From contig CALNXK010000043.1 in the NCBI GenBank assembly GCA_942486035.1, positions 1,787,001 to 1,851,000 of the forward strand: DNA of 64,000 nucleotides. Direction: 5' to 3'. A program made the translations under genes and the position numbers. The first letter of the stretch is position 1. The number at the start of each line of letters is the position of its first letter. Positions 55,701-64,000 of the stretch are shown piece after piece. Source of the DNA: Porites lobata. Lineage: Eukaryota > Cnidaria > Anthozoa > Scleractinia > Poritidae. The notes below the pieces were generated by a model. The model made no database searches and had not been told where the DNA came from. It saw nothing but the letters and a program-made list of their open reading frames with translations.

Positions 55701-58700
55701 ATTACGGTAGGGTGGGGATGACATTCACACTCGCAAGTTTTGGAACATTGGAAACCCCTTGCAAACGGACAGCTAAATTAGTTGATAAGCTTAAGCTTTG
55801 CAAGTTTTGTATGGCAAATAAATCGCGAAAGAAACAAATCATTGGTAATTTATAACACACAAACCAAATAGTATCAGCATCAGAAATATCTTTATTCCTT
55901 ATAATAGTCCTAGCTATTACAATTTCAGATATCTCATAAAGTATCGTCCGCAATGACGATTTGGAAATGTAAAAAGTAGCTGGTTTGAATTGGCTGAAAC
56001 TCGCGTCTACTTGTGGACAGATGATGACAAGACAAGACAATGGGGCGGGGGGGGTGGGGTCAAGCTTATTTTCGTGACGCCGTGATCGACAAGTTTTGGT
56101 TTCCGTTAATCGTGATGTACTGAAAAACTGTGCTGTGAATGTGATTGAAGTGCACTCCGTGATTATTAACACTTACATTGAAGATCAATCGAAGAAAATA
56201 AATCGTTAATTTGGCCAAACCACCTTAACTAGAATCTGGTGGCTTGATTTAATTTCACTTTCGAGTCTTTTGATGTAGCTTCGCACTTCAGTGCGCTCAG
56301 ACCCACCAATAGCTGCCTTCCCTAGGGAATTTATAGCCGCTCTAACGTAACTTCTTGAACGACCTCTATTTTTGAGAAGCGTGAAAACGTACATATTTGT
56401 TTCGTGACTCGTGAACCCGCCCCCTACTGAAGAGTGAATGACGAGAATAATCCGCGAATATCTTCGAATCTTCTTTTTGTTTCTTTGCTGCTGATTCTAA
56501 CCCTTTTAAAGAAAGATTTCTCTGACGGTACAGTCACAGTTTCCAAACGATCAGACAGGAAATCTGTACACCTGAAGAAAGCACTTTTCATTTTCCATGA
56601 AGAACTCACAGGACTTCACAGGGATAGCATTTTTGTTTTGGAAGGATTAATCAATCAAAGCGTATGTATAAATGTAATCTGTAATGCACCAATCTTAAGC
56701 ACAATCAGCGATCAAGGGAGGAAAGAAATACGAGCTCTCCTAAAAACGCCTGCGTGGGAGGCTACGATCGTTTTAGCCCGCTGTGTTTTCTGCCGCCGCC
56801 ATATTGGAAAACGAGAAGACCCTGGACGCGAGGTTGGTGAACAGGAACAGACAAGGACATTATACGTCGGGCTTACATGGAGTAGTCATTTATGAAAACG
56901 AATATGGCTGTGGAAGATTACATGGAAGAAATAACTTTGACTTACTATTGCTTTAATGTGGTTCTAGCGATCGTCTTTTTTGCTTATGGAACGTACTACT
57001 TGAAGAAAAGGGATAAAAGGGACGAATTGAGACGAGAGTGGCGTCAATTTGCGGAAACTGTTGATAGAGAGTACAGTAAACTTAAAGATGAAAGCACCCA
57101 TCAGCGTGTCTTAGAAATAAAAGAGTCATTGGGAAGTGTTAAGGTTTGCAACGAAATCACCGGCGTTGATGTTTTAAGTTACATGATACATCATTGTGCT
57201 GACTTTCCTCGCTTTCAAACTCGAGAGTTTGGCGCCTTTCGCGAAGACTTGAAAAAGATTCTTCGTTTGTTACGTATCTGCCACTCGTTAATCGCCCAGC
57301 TGGGAACGGTTCCTGACGATATTAAAGAAGAGGTGGGAGAACTGGTCACTGATCTGGGGAAGATTACTTTGCCGTTTTTTAAAGGACGCCAGCGTAAGAT
57401 TATCTTAAAATGCCTTGAACATTTTGGCAGTCAGAGCCCATCGGAAAATAGTGTAACGGATACAGATATGACAAACGCAATACCATACGTCGAGTTCTTG
57501 GTATTTACTTGGGTATATAAGGCTCCGGGTGCGGACCCAGGCAAAAAAGTCAAAAAAACAAATGATAAATGTCCGGAATGTGTAGCGTTTACACTAGACG
57601 TGAATGGCCCTTTAACTTGTGAACTCAAAGAAGAAACAAAAAGAGAACTACTACAAGAACTAGATGTCCTCATTCAACTACAAAAGAGAATTGTGGTGTT
57701 GGAAAATTTGAAAGATTTTGTTCGTGAATTGCGACGGAAGTGGAGAAATTTATTTTCTGACGAGTGCCCAGTTAATGACGTATCAGTAGTCTTAAGAGTC
57801 CTGCATGAGGTACGTGGGTATATTTACAGTAAAGTGAAAAGGGAAGAGATAAATGAAGAGAAACAAAAAAAAATAGAAGTGTTTAGGACAGTATATAGAG
57901 ATGTAAACGAATTAAAATTAATAGATTGGCCAACAGTTGGAGTTATTTGTCAAAGATTCAAAGAGGATCTCTCAGAGTTAGAAAATAGCATACATGAGTA
58001 TCATAGAACCATTACCTTTAGAGAGGAATTCAGTGATCTATATTCAAAATATCAAACACTAGTGGACCCAAGCGGGAAAATGGTAGAAACCTATATTTAA
58101 AACCGCAAAGGACATTTGACTGTTCTCCTGTGACATCTGCTCTACACATCGTCATAGGCCATCAATTATTACTCATAAATTCCTTATTTCAAACACGAGT
58201 ATGCAAAGAAGATGTCACAGAGGGCGGAAAACGTGAAATTAACAATTCTGGAAGCGATGGTGAAAGGCTACCACGAGTGCCCTCTTTCCCCGTCGGTGTC
58301 GGTGAAAAGTTTATTATTAAGAAGAAAAAGAGAGAAAGGAAACTGACGATGAGCACGGCCAACTTGGACATCTGCAGCGTGAACTGTTGCCTGTGCTTTG
58401 GTGTTGAAGTGTAAGTCTTATGCCCGTTACCGTAGTTAAGCGCTGCCTGTTATTATGTAGATATATTTTATCAAGGTGATGAATAATGGTAATTGAACTG
58501 AGTGGAGTGCAATTTGGTCAGTTCGATTTGAAATCACAAGTATGATTTCAGACCAAAATTGTACGACATGAAGTTCAATTACCACTTTATTACATCCATT
58601 TTGAAATCGCAGAGTTTAGTCAGTACTAATATTTTATTGATCGAGTAGCCGGTTTGTTAAAAAAGCTGAAACAAAAAGGCTTTTACATCTTATTTTGTAT

Positions 58701-61700
58701 TTGAAACAGAAATAATGCGATGTAGAACAAAAATGGTGCGATTTAAAACAGAAATGATGCGATTTAGAACATGAATGACGCGATTTGGAACAGATGCGAT
58801 TTAGAGCAAAAAATGTTGCGATTTAGGAATAAATCACACTGCTGAGAGCCAATCAGATTGCACGGATAGACAGTGATTTCAAAGTGGATGTAATAAAGTA
58901 GTGAATTTATCGATTTTGAATCGCTTTAACAATAAAGATTTTAGTTAATTGCTTCACATACATATTAAAGGGAGATCTTTCCGATTCAGTTGAAAGTGGA
59001 AGCGTTTCTTCTTTCTGCCGAGCAAAATCAAGTCGACTGAGTTCGATTGAGTTCGGTAATCGAACTCACCGAAAAGTTCCAGTTTGATTATGTTCGATTA
59101 CCGAACCAATCGAACAACAATCCGACCGATTCGGTTCGATTGATTTTTGGTTCGGTTTCGTTCGATTAGCTACCCCGTTATAAATCCTTAGGATTTTCAT
59201 TACTTACATGACTTCAGGACAATCCACTGGTTGATCCATTCGATTTCCTGCCACGATGAAGTTATATATTTCCGTGGGGGGTAGGCCTGGGTAGGGACTG
59301 CCACCTTAAAATCAAAACAACAATATCAATGAAAAAGTCTGAAGAGGGGTCTTTCACGAAAACACTCAGCCAAATCTTCAGCTATTGGTTAATTTTGCTG
59401 AAAGCAGATCTCAGCTCTCAGATCTTTTAGTTACAAAAACGCGTCTTGTCTTTTTTCAAAGCTGACTGATGAAGAACGCACTCTTTTCGTCGGCGTTCAA
59501 CGTTTCATTGGGTTGACGATATCGAGAATGATTTTGATTTCATACGCAATAGGACCAACAAAAATTATCATGATTTCAAAAATTGATCGAGCATCATTGA
59601 GGTCAACGATACAACAACAAAAAAAGATGAAGAAGAAGAAGCTAACTTACCAAGGGTAAACAACTCCCACAGAAACACACCAAAGGACCATCTGGGGTAA
59701 GACGACAAAGTATATATATATGTTATAAGGTCTTCAAGGATGGTAACCAGCTGACCTTTTGAGAAATGAGAAAGCCTTTCCCCCGCCCCCTCCCCCTCGC
59801 CGCCGGAAAAAACCGAGCCAAGAACACGTGGCCGGTATATCAACCTCGTTCCCACGGGTGAAGAAGAGAGAAGACCATGGGAACGAGGCTGCACGTGTAG
59901 AGACACCTTTCCTTGTGGGGGCGTTATGAAAAAAATGTAGGGCTCCAGTTAATTTTTTCCCCCGTGTTGCCTCTTAAGTATTTTCGTCTGGCTATATGTC
60001 CTGAAATCGTGCCTAAACATATAAATGAAAATGATCAAAATCTACATTCATCATACGGTGTTAACAGATAACTGATGTATAGCTATTGTTTTCTTCCTTA
60101 AGTTCTAAATACTCTTAGTTTCACCCACTGTTGAAGCTCTTCAAGTGACTCGTAACTTAGAGCGAAATATATATATAAGCGGACTTACACATCACTCTGT
60201 TCAGAATACACTCTGTCTGCAAGAGATTCAATCGCCATCCATTTTACTGGGACAAGGCCCTGCAAACAAGGTTAAAGGAACATAAGAAACGGATTTAGCA
60301 GCCACTAGCCGCATCAATGTATTGCTTTTTTACTAAATTCAAACTCAAATCGTTCCAAGGCTACTTACCGCAGAAACTTTGATGTACTGATCGCTTTTGT
60401 AAACATCTCTGGCTAATCCGAAGTCTGCTACTTTTACCACATAGTTTGCTCCGACCAATACATTTCTGGCTGCAAGATCTCTGTGAACACACTAGTAAAA
60501 AGAAAAGACGATTTAATTTCAGTTTAACATTGTTTAAAACATCCATTCCATTCAGAGCTTACCATTTGGTTTCGTCATCCAGTTCTTAAAAGGAAAGGGG
60601 TTTTTGTAAAGTTTCTTATACGTTCTTGACCTTTGAATGATGTAATGAAATTGCGATGAACACCAGATCCTTTACCACTAGTTTATACAAATTTTATCTT
60701 TAAAAGCTATGATATCATTAATTCATTTCAACTATCTCTCCGCTCTGATAGGGAGCTAAAGCAACGATGACGGCAACGAAAACAGCAAAAAGTGCCTAAT
60801 TTCACGTTTTGTCGAGGACGTGAACACAAGGCCGGCAACGACTTTCTTTTTCTCTTTCTGAACTTTGACATATTCTTTTAGAATTCAACTCCAGAAAAAT
60901 TTGCCAACATTTGACGAATTGAACAAGTTGGAATAAGCGCGATAAAGTTTGAAGTAGCACGAATTTACTTTTCGTAGCAGTCGCCGTCGTTGTTGCTAAG
61001 CTCCCTAAAATTTAAATCCCACGGCTTATTCTTCATAACATGCTATTGCTAACTAAATTTGGAAGGCTTTTTCGATGTCAGAAAAATGAAGTCAATAGAT
61101 AGGGGTAATTGCCAGAAAAATAGACAGCGACCAAGAAGCCCTGAGGATAAAGTTGCGTTGTCTTGGTAGAGAAGTAGAGTATCTCATGTGTCAGCGTCTC
61201 TTAACAGGTAGTAACAGTACCGTATCCAGACCTTGAGATAAGGGGGAGGGGGGAAAGGGGGCCTCAGTTTGGTCTAAAAATAAAGGGGGGAGGGGGGCCT
61301 GAGTAAAGACTTCTTCTTCCTACTTTAATCTTACCTTTCTAGATACGAGGAATTCCATGGCTCTTGCAACTTGAAAAGCTGCGCTCACCAGATCGGTCAC
61401 TGAAAATTGTTTATCTGGGTCCTCAGAGGGAGTCAACCATGTTGGCTCGTACCAACCTCTTCTCTTTCTAAGGAACTGCAGCATGTTTCCATATGGACAA
61501 TATTCAATGATTACACACAAATCACAATGGCGGCCTATGAGTCAGATGAGAACACAATTGGGATATTGAATTAACAATCCCACTTACCCACTTATTTTGT
61601 CCCCTCTAGTCGTTGTTTGAACTGGGGAGGATTTAGATACAGATAGGAGCGATCGAACACATCGAACGGCAGCCAACTTTTCTACCCATACTTGATATCG

Positions 61701-63291
61701 TTCCATCCACCCAAACCAGTTGCGGTACAAATCACATACATGGGAAACCCACTTAGTGGCTATGTCGCTCACCTTTTTGAAACAATGGTGTATGCTCTTT
61801 AAATTGCCGTCATGTACACATGAAACAGGCAAAGTTAACAAGGATCAATTCCTACCCATCTACCCCTCCCCTACGCCAACATTATCACTTACTTTTCACT
61901 TAAGGCAAAATGTTGGCTTAGGGAGGGGTAGGTGGTCAGTTTCCCAGAACTGACCTAAATTGATCTGTTAAAACTTCACCGTCCGTTGAAGCTGTCATGA
62001 GAACTACGACAAGACCTTCATTATAACCAACATGATCTTACACTATTTTCTCGCTCAGACAGGCCGGAGCTCTACGAAAGCCGGGTGTTGTTCTGACTTG
62101 TCCGTATATATTTCTCGAGAGATAGGCGTGTAATAAGCATTCACAACCTATCCCAGGATACTGAATTAGCCGGGTTTTATGCCCGGTAAGCTTTCCGACC
62201 TGCCTCTGGAAACGAGAACTGCGAAAATTTCGGGAGAGGACCAACATCATAGATTTCTTGATTTGTACCTTTTGTGCATGCTCCTAGCAGATTGACGATA
62301 TTCTTGTGTGATCCAATGTGTATTAACATTTTGAGTTCTGACTGTAAATCCTTGAATTCTGAGTCATCAGCTCCTTCTGTTTAAGAAAAAATAGCAGAGC
62401 CAAGTTCGGAACAGAGAGAATGCTTAATATTTCGTCGCAAGAGAAAAAAAATTCATGGAAAAATGTTGCCAAACGGTGGTTTGTCTGGTCCCAGAAAAGG
62501 TAGAACTACGATGTCAGTGTAATTACCTGTATCTCTCAGGAAAGTACTTTTGAGAAGCGTACGTTTAAATGATCATGCACGTCTTGGTTTGCACAGCATA
62601 ATGAACACTAACAGAGAAAAGTACTGCGTGGCTTTTATGAAATAAACAAGCATGTAAGGATCGACTTTGATTATTTTAGTACCTTTCAATGTCTTCACAG
62701 CTACTTTGATGGGTCCCTTAGAAGAGACGGTGGAAGACCTCCTCCGCGCGTCCTTTTGATAAGATAAACGATGTCTTGTAGACACTGATGATGAGTTATC
62801 AGAAATAATGCTACCATCTGCCTCAGCCAGATAGACTTCACCAAAAGCTCCCGAGCCCAACACGCTACCTAGACGAGGAACACAGCAAGAACATGCGCAG
62901 AAATACATAGTCAAGTAAAGGATATAAGCATAAGCCGTAACAGTGAAAAATATCAAGTGTGGTTCCATAAGCAACTTAAGCCTAATTGAAGGTATGAAGG
63001 ATTTTCCGTTACGAAGGGCGACGACTCCAGCGAAGGTGCAAGCACCAAAAAACGTAGAATGGCTATTTCCGATCCTGGCACTTGCAACAAGCTCAATTTT
63101 AATTTTACGCTGTTGCAAATGCCAGTACTACGTCGCTTACAACTAAAGCTACAACGTAGCTATTGGTCGCATCGCTGATGAATGTTAGTCTCAAGAGTTC
63201 GAGTTCTCAGGTTAAACCCCTTGACAATTTATTTTTCATATAAAAAATGTCTAGATGTTATTTAGTCACATCAAATTTTTGGAACTCAAAC

Positions 63292-63327
<36 letters not shown>

Positions 63328-63713
63328 CCACCAAAATACAGTATCGCAGAAATCCTATCCCTTACAAACAAACATGCATCTCCACAGGATTTAAGACAAC
63401 AACAACAATTTCCATAGTTAGTACTTACCAAACTGTAGCTGGTCTCGTGGAAACTCCCATCGCTTGTCATAAGGCAACTTGTTCACTTGTTCAATCAGTG
63501 GAATAGAAGCATCCATACTCGCTATCAAGTCTGGCAGAGGTGGAGTGGTACATATATAGAAACCACCATACATCTGGCGCCGGCGATATAAAACGGCCGC
63601 GATGATCAACAGCAAAATGAACAGAACTACACTGACTAATATGGCGACTATCAAGTGAGCTTTGGACAATGATGGCAGCGGATCCCTCACTGCTGCTATG
63701 GGTGTTTTCCGAA
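52790..63713 (-). CDS. FGFR-like receptor tyrosine kinase, TM and cytoplasmic exons (5' part outside window)
   Basis: Single-pass receptor kinase signalling from the cell surface. Ten exons in phase: 63713-63429, 62868-62683, 62376-62269, 61534-61335, 60491-60369, 60259-60189, 59691-59651, 59304-59208, 53710-53602 and 53077-52790, about 502 residues to the stop. Exon 1 here has the TM helix (AHLIVAILVSVVLFILLL) and the juxtamembrane WEFPRDQLQFG. The kinase has GSGAFGEVYLAEA (P-loop), VAVKTLK (Lys), HKNIVNLLGACT, CVHRDLAARNV (HRD), VADFGLARDV (DFG), PVKWMAIESL, SDVWSFGVFLWELFTLGGSP and the closing DCWAEKPADRPNF. Order and spacing fit FGFR/VEGFR-type kinases, with FGFR closest by memory. The P-loop exon carries a ~35-residue Ser/Arg-rich insert before VAVK. 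The tail has Tyr in GYLDL, DGYLTPLE and RYTEL, possible SH2/PTB docking sites. Ectodomain exons lie beyond 64000. Confidence 0.9.
53885..54070. repeat. GTTCGATT/AATCGAAC-rich array, left border
   Basis: A dozen or more copies of AATCGAAC or its complement in mixed orientation, beginning GCATAGCCAATCGAAC. Reversed, this resembles the end word TTCGATTAGCTACCC at 55480-55495 and 59161-59175. It probably forms the subterminal repeats of a DNA transposon in the receptor-kinase intron. Confidence 0.6.
54133..54405 (+). pseudogene. Degraded HIRAN-like ORF fragment, copy 1
   Basis: Translates, with one frameshift, as KHEYAKNMPQRAENVKLTIL..., then GHHEC, then VGVGKKFIIKKK and GQLGHLQRELMPVLW before a stop. 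The pattern of a G-H-EC block, basic strand and GQLGHLQREL is reminiscent of HIRAN-type domains, but this is a weak guess from memory. Copy 2 is at 58183-58443 in the same orientation, with different damage. It is not functional. Confidence 0.5.
54439..54533. repeat. Short hairpin MITE with CTGTGTACAGACCCC ends
   Basis: TGTACAGACCCCTCCTCCACT and AGTAAAA pair with TTTTACTGAGGGGAGGGGGGTCTGTACA in reverse. It is inserted just after the copy-1 pseudogene, at a point where copy 2 lacks it. Confidence 0.55.
54735..54991. mobile_element. Foldback element with ~70-bp inverted arms
   Basis: Left arm CAACTCTTGCCACCCAGTCA and following bases pair with the right arm ending TGACTGGGTGGTAAAAGTTG. Inner words CATACAACTCCTTG and CAAGGATTTGTATG are likewise inverted. 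It is intronic in the receptor kinase gene. Confidence 0.65.
55428..55495. repeat. Internal GTTCGATT-type border
   Basis: Shorter cluster (AATCGAACTAATCG, GATTGAGTTCGACT) ending TCGATTAGCTACCCG, nearly identical to the right border at 59161-59176. Together with the left border it would delimit a 1.6-kb element (53885-55495). Confidence 0.5.
56735..56848. repeat. Fragment of a CGAGGTTG foldback family
   Basis: CCTGCGTGGGAGGCTA on the left and GAAGACCCTGGACGCGAGGTTG on the right resemble one arm of the CAACCTCG...CCAGGGTCT family seen intact at 32141-32243. Its presence makes the open frame through this stretch (56434-56895) unlikely to be a gene. Confidence 0.45.
56892..58100 (+). CDS. Unrecognised 402-residue single-pass membrane protein, nested in receptor kinase intron
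   Basis: One uninterrupted 402-codon frame on the strand opposite the host gene, with none of the frame damage seen in the repeats around it. The start is ATG at 56892, with an alternative Met four codons on (MAVEDY). Residues ~14-36 form one hydrophobic segment (YYCFNVVLAIVFFAYGTYYL), followed at once by KKRDKRDELRREW, predicting a type III anchor with a cytoplasmic C-terminal domain. The rest is charged and mostly helical with Glu/Lys-rich stretches (residues ~45-75, 115-165, 245-280, 300-350), suggesting coiled coil or helical bundle. There is one CPEC pair near residue 229. I recognise no catalytic motif or family. Absence of introns suggests retroposition or carriage by the surrounding mobile DNA. 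Expression is unknown. Confidence 0.6.
   Translation: MKTNMAVEDYMEEITLTYYCFNVVLAIVFFAYGTYYLKKRDKRDELRREWRQFAETVDREYSKLKDESTHQRVLEIKESLGSVKVCNEITGVDVLSYMIHHCADFPRFQTREFGAFREDLKKILRLLRICHSLIAQLGTVPDDIKEEVGELVTDLGKITLPFFKGRQRKIILKCLEHFGSQSPSENSVTDTDMTNAIPYVEFLVFTWVYKAPGADPGKKVKKTNDKCPECVAFTLDVNGPLTCELKEETKRELLQELDVLIQLQKRIVVLENLKDFVRELRRKWRNLFSDECPVNDVSVVLRVLHEVRGYIYSKVKREEINEEKQKKIEVFRTVYRDVNELKLIDWPTVGVICQRFKEDLSELENSIHEYHRTITFREEFSDLYSKYQTLVDPSGKMVETYI
58183..58443 (+). pseudogene. Degraded HIRAN-like ORF fragment, copy 2
   Basis: Direct repeat of 54133-54405 at roughly 85-90% identity by eye. The copy begins KHEYAKKMSQRAENVKLTI..., has GYHEC, VGVGEKFIIKKK and, in a different frame, HGQLGHLQRELLPVLW. 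It lacks about 15 bp present in copy 1 and is frameshifted. The two copies flank the nested gene. Confidence 0.5.
58583..58899. mobile_element. Foldback element carrying a GCGATTTAGAAC tandem repeat
   Basis: The ends ACTTTATTACATCCA...GAAATC and GATTTC...TGGATGTAATAAAGT are inverted (24 of 25). Within, at about 58702-58826, are six diverged ~22-bp units built on ATGATGCGATTTAGAACAGA. Next to it, 58488-58583 is a second small hairpin with GGTAATTGAACT / AGTTCAATTACC ends. Confidence 0.6.
59034..59176. repeat. GTTCGATT-rich array, right border
   Basis: Clustered GTTCGATT / AATCGAAC words ending TTCGATTAGCTACCCCG. It resembles the reversed left border at 53885 and the internal border at 55480. 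It lies only 32 bp from the splice donor of a receptor kinase exon at 59208. Confidence 0.6.
59842..59895. repeat. Short hairpin of the CAACCTCGTTCCCA family
   Basis: CAACCTCGTTCCCA on the left and TGGGAACGAGGCTG on the right with a GAAGAAGAGAGAAG centre. It is related to 32141-32243. No clear target duplication. It is intronic. Confidence 0.55.
60750..61006. mobile_element. Foldback MITE with AGGGAGCT ends
   Basis: AGGGAGCTAAAGCAACGATG ACGGC on the left matches GCCGTCG TTGTTGCTAAGCTCCCT on the right in reverse. Further inward are AACGAAAA/ACTTTTCG-type pairs. It is intronic and non-coding. Confidence 0.6.
61218..61310. repeat. G-rich dispersed repeat related to 28213-28370
   Basis: TTGAGATAAGGGGGAGGGGGG, then CCTCAGTTTGGTCTA and another G-rich run. 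The same order of words is found downstream of Gsx at 28213-28300. Confidence 0.5.
61853..61935. repeat. Short hairpin with CTACCCCTCCCCTA ends
   Basis: CTACCCCTCCCCTACGCCAACATT on the left and AATGTTGGCTTAGGGAGGGGTAG on the right pair around a ~30-bp centre. It is intronic. Confidence 0.6.
63292..63327. repeat. (AAC)n microsatellite
   Basis: About twelve uninterrupted AAC units in a receptor kinase intron. Confidence 0.9.
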
Positions 63714-63747
63714 CTGTAATAAAATTAAAGCGAACGTACACCTTACA

Positions 63748-63960
63748 TTAACCCTTTAAGCCGCAATATCCACATACAAATTCTCCAAACTGATCTTTAT
63801 ACATTTTCTTAAAGAATAAGTTGAGAGAATTTGATGAAAGATCAAAGCATTTTCTCTTAGGTGATCAATTTATTAATTCTCATAACCAAATCTCTTGACA
63901 ATCAATGGATATGGTTAAAAGAAAATTGATGTTGGACACCATTGGGACTTCAAGGGTTAA
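63748..63960. mobile_element. TTAA-flanked MITE, CCCTTTAA family
   Basis: TTAA at 63748-63751 and 63957-63960; the element starts CCCTTTAAGCC and ends GACTTCAAGGG. CCC-starting ends with TTAA duplication are typical of piggyBac-type elements. A related copy is at 39866-40072. It lies just upstream of the receptor TM exon; I see no ectodomain exon in 63714-64000. Confidence 0.68.
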
Positions 63961-64000
63961 TACCGTGTGGGCGCTATTTGGCATTTGTCTGATTTACTAG

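Noticed and set aside
55702..56172. 156-codon minus-strand frame in the receptor kinase intron
   Set aside because: No recognisable domain, biased composition and no splice support.
56434..56895. 153-codon frame just before the orphan gene, considered as its 5' part
   Set aside because: It is in a different frame, runs through a foldback-family fragment (56735-56848) and ends at the orphan start.

Overview
This is animal nuclear DNA, most likely from an anthozoan cnidarian and probably a stony coral. The evidence is AT-rich DNA with small phase-matched exons and GT-AG introns, a ParaHox-type homeobox pair, many short foldback transposons, and a DIRS-like tyrosine-recombinase retrotransposon. 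The species call is inference. All multi-exon models below were built by eye, by checking splice sites and reading phase and comparing the joined product with the remembered family pattern. No alignment or expression data were used.

Layout. (1) 1-29,300 is a gene-poor homeobox locus. An Xlox/Pdx-like gene on the minus strand (exons 5602-6046 and 3207-3514) lies head to head with a Gsx gene on the plus strand (exons 16916-17234 and 17466-17749). About 11 kb of non-coding DNA separates them, and about 11 kb of apparently empty DNA follows Gsx. (2) 29.3-35.9 kb holds two small plus-strand housekeeping-type genes: a LITAF-domain membrane protein (29369-31360) and the proteasome maturation factor POMP (six exons, 32562-35461). 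(3) 39.0-46.3 kb holds a 13-exon SLC5-family sodium-coupled transporter on the minus strand. It is divergently paired, with only 59 bp between start codons, with an intronless gene for OHCU decarboxylase (URAD), a peroxisomal step of urate breakdown. (4) 46.5-50.8 kb is a DIRS/PAT-like retrotransposon with split direct repeats, a reverse transcriptase/RNase H ORF, and a tyrosine recombinase broken by one stop codon just before the catalytic tyrosine. It sits inside a short hAT-like element. (5) 52.8-63.7 kb is the 3' part of an FGFR-like receptor tyrosine kinase on the minus strand (TM, split kinase, tail); its extracellular exons lie beyond the window. Its last intron (5.5 kb) contains an intronless plus-strand gene for an unrecognised 402-residue single-pass membrane protein, flanked by decayed mobile-element pieces.

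The genes do not form one pathway. The exceptions are the two homeobox genes (a ParaHox remnant) and possibly the SLC5/URAD pair, whose shared promoter suggests co-regulation of a transporter with urate catabolism. I found no CRISPR array, rRNA, functional tRNA or viral gene.
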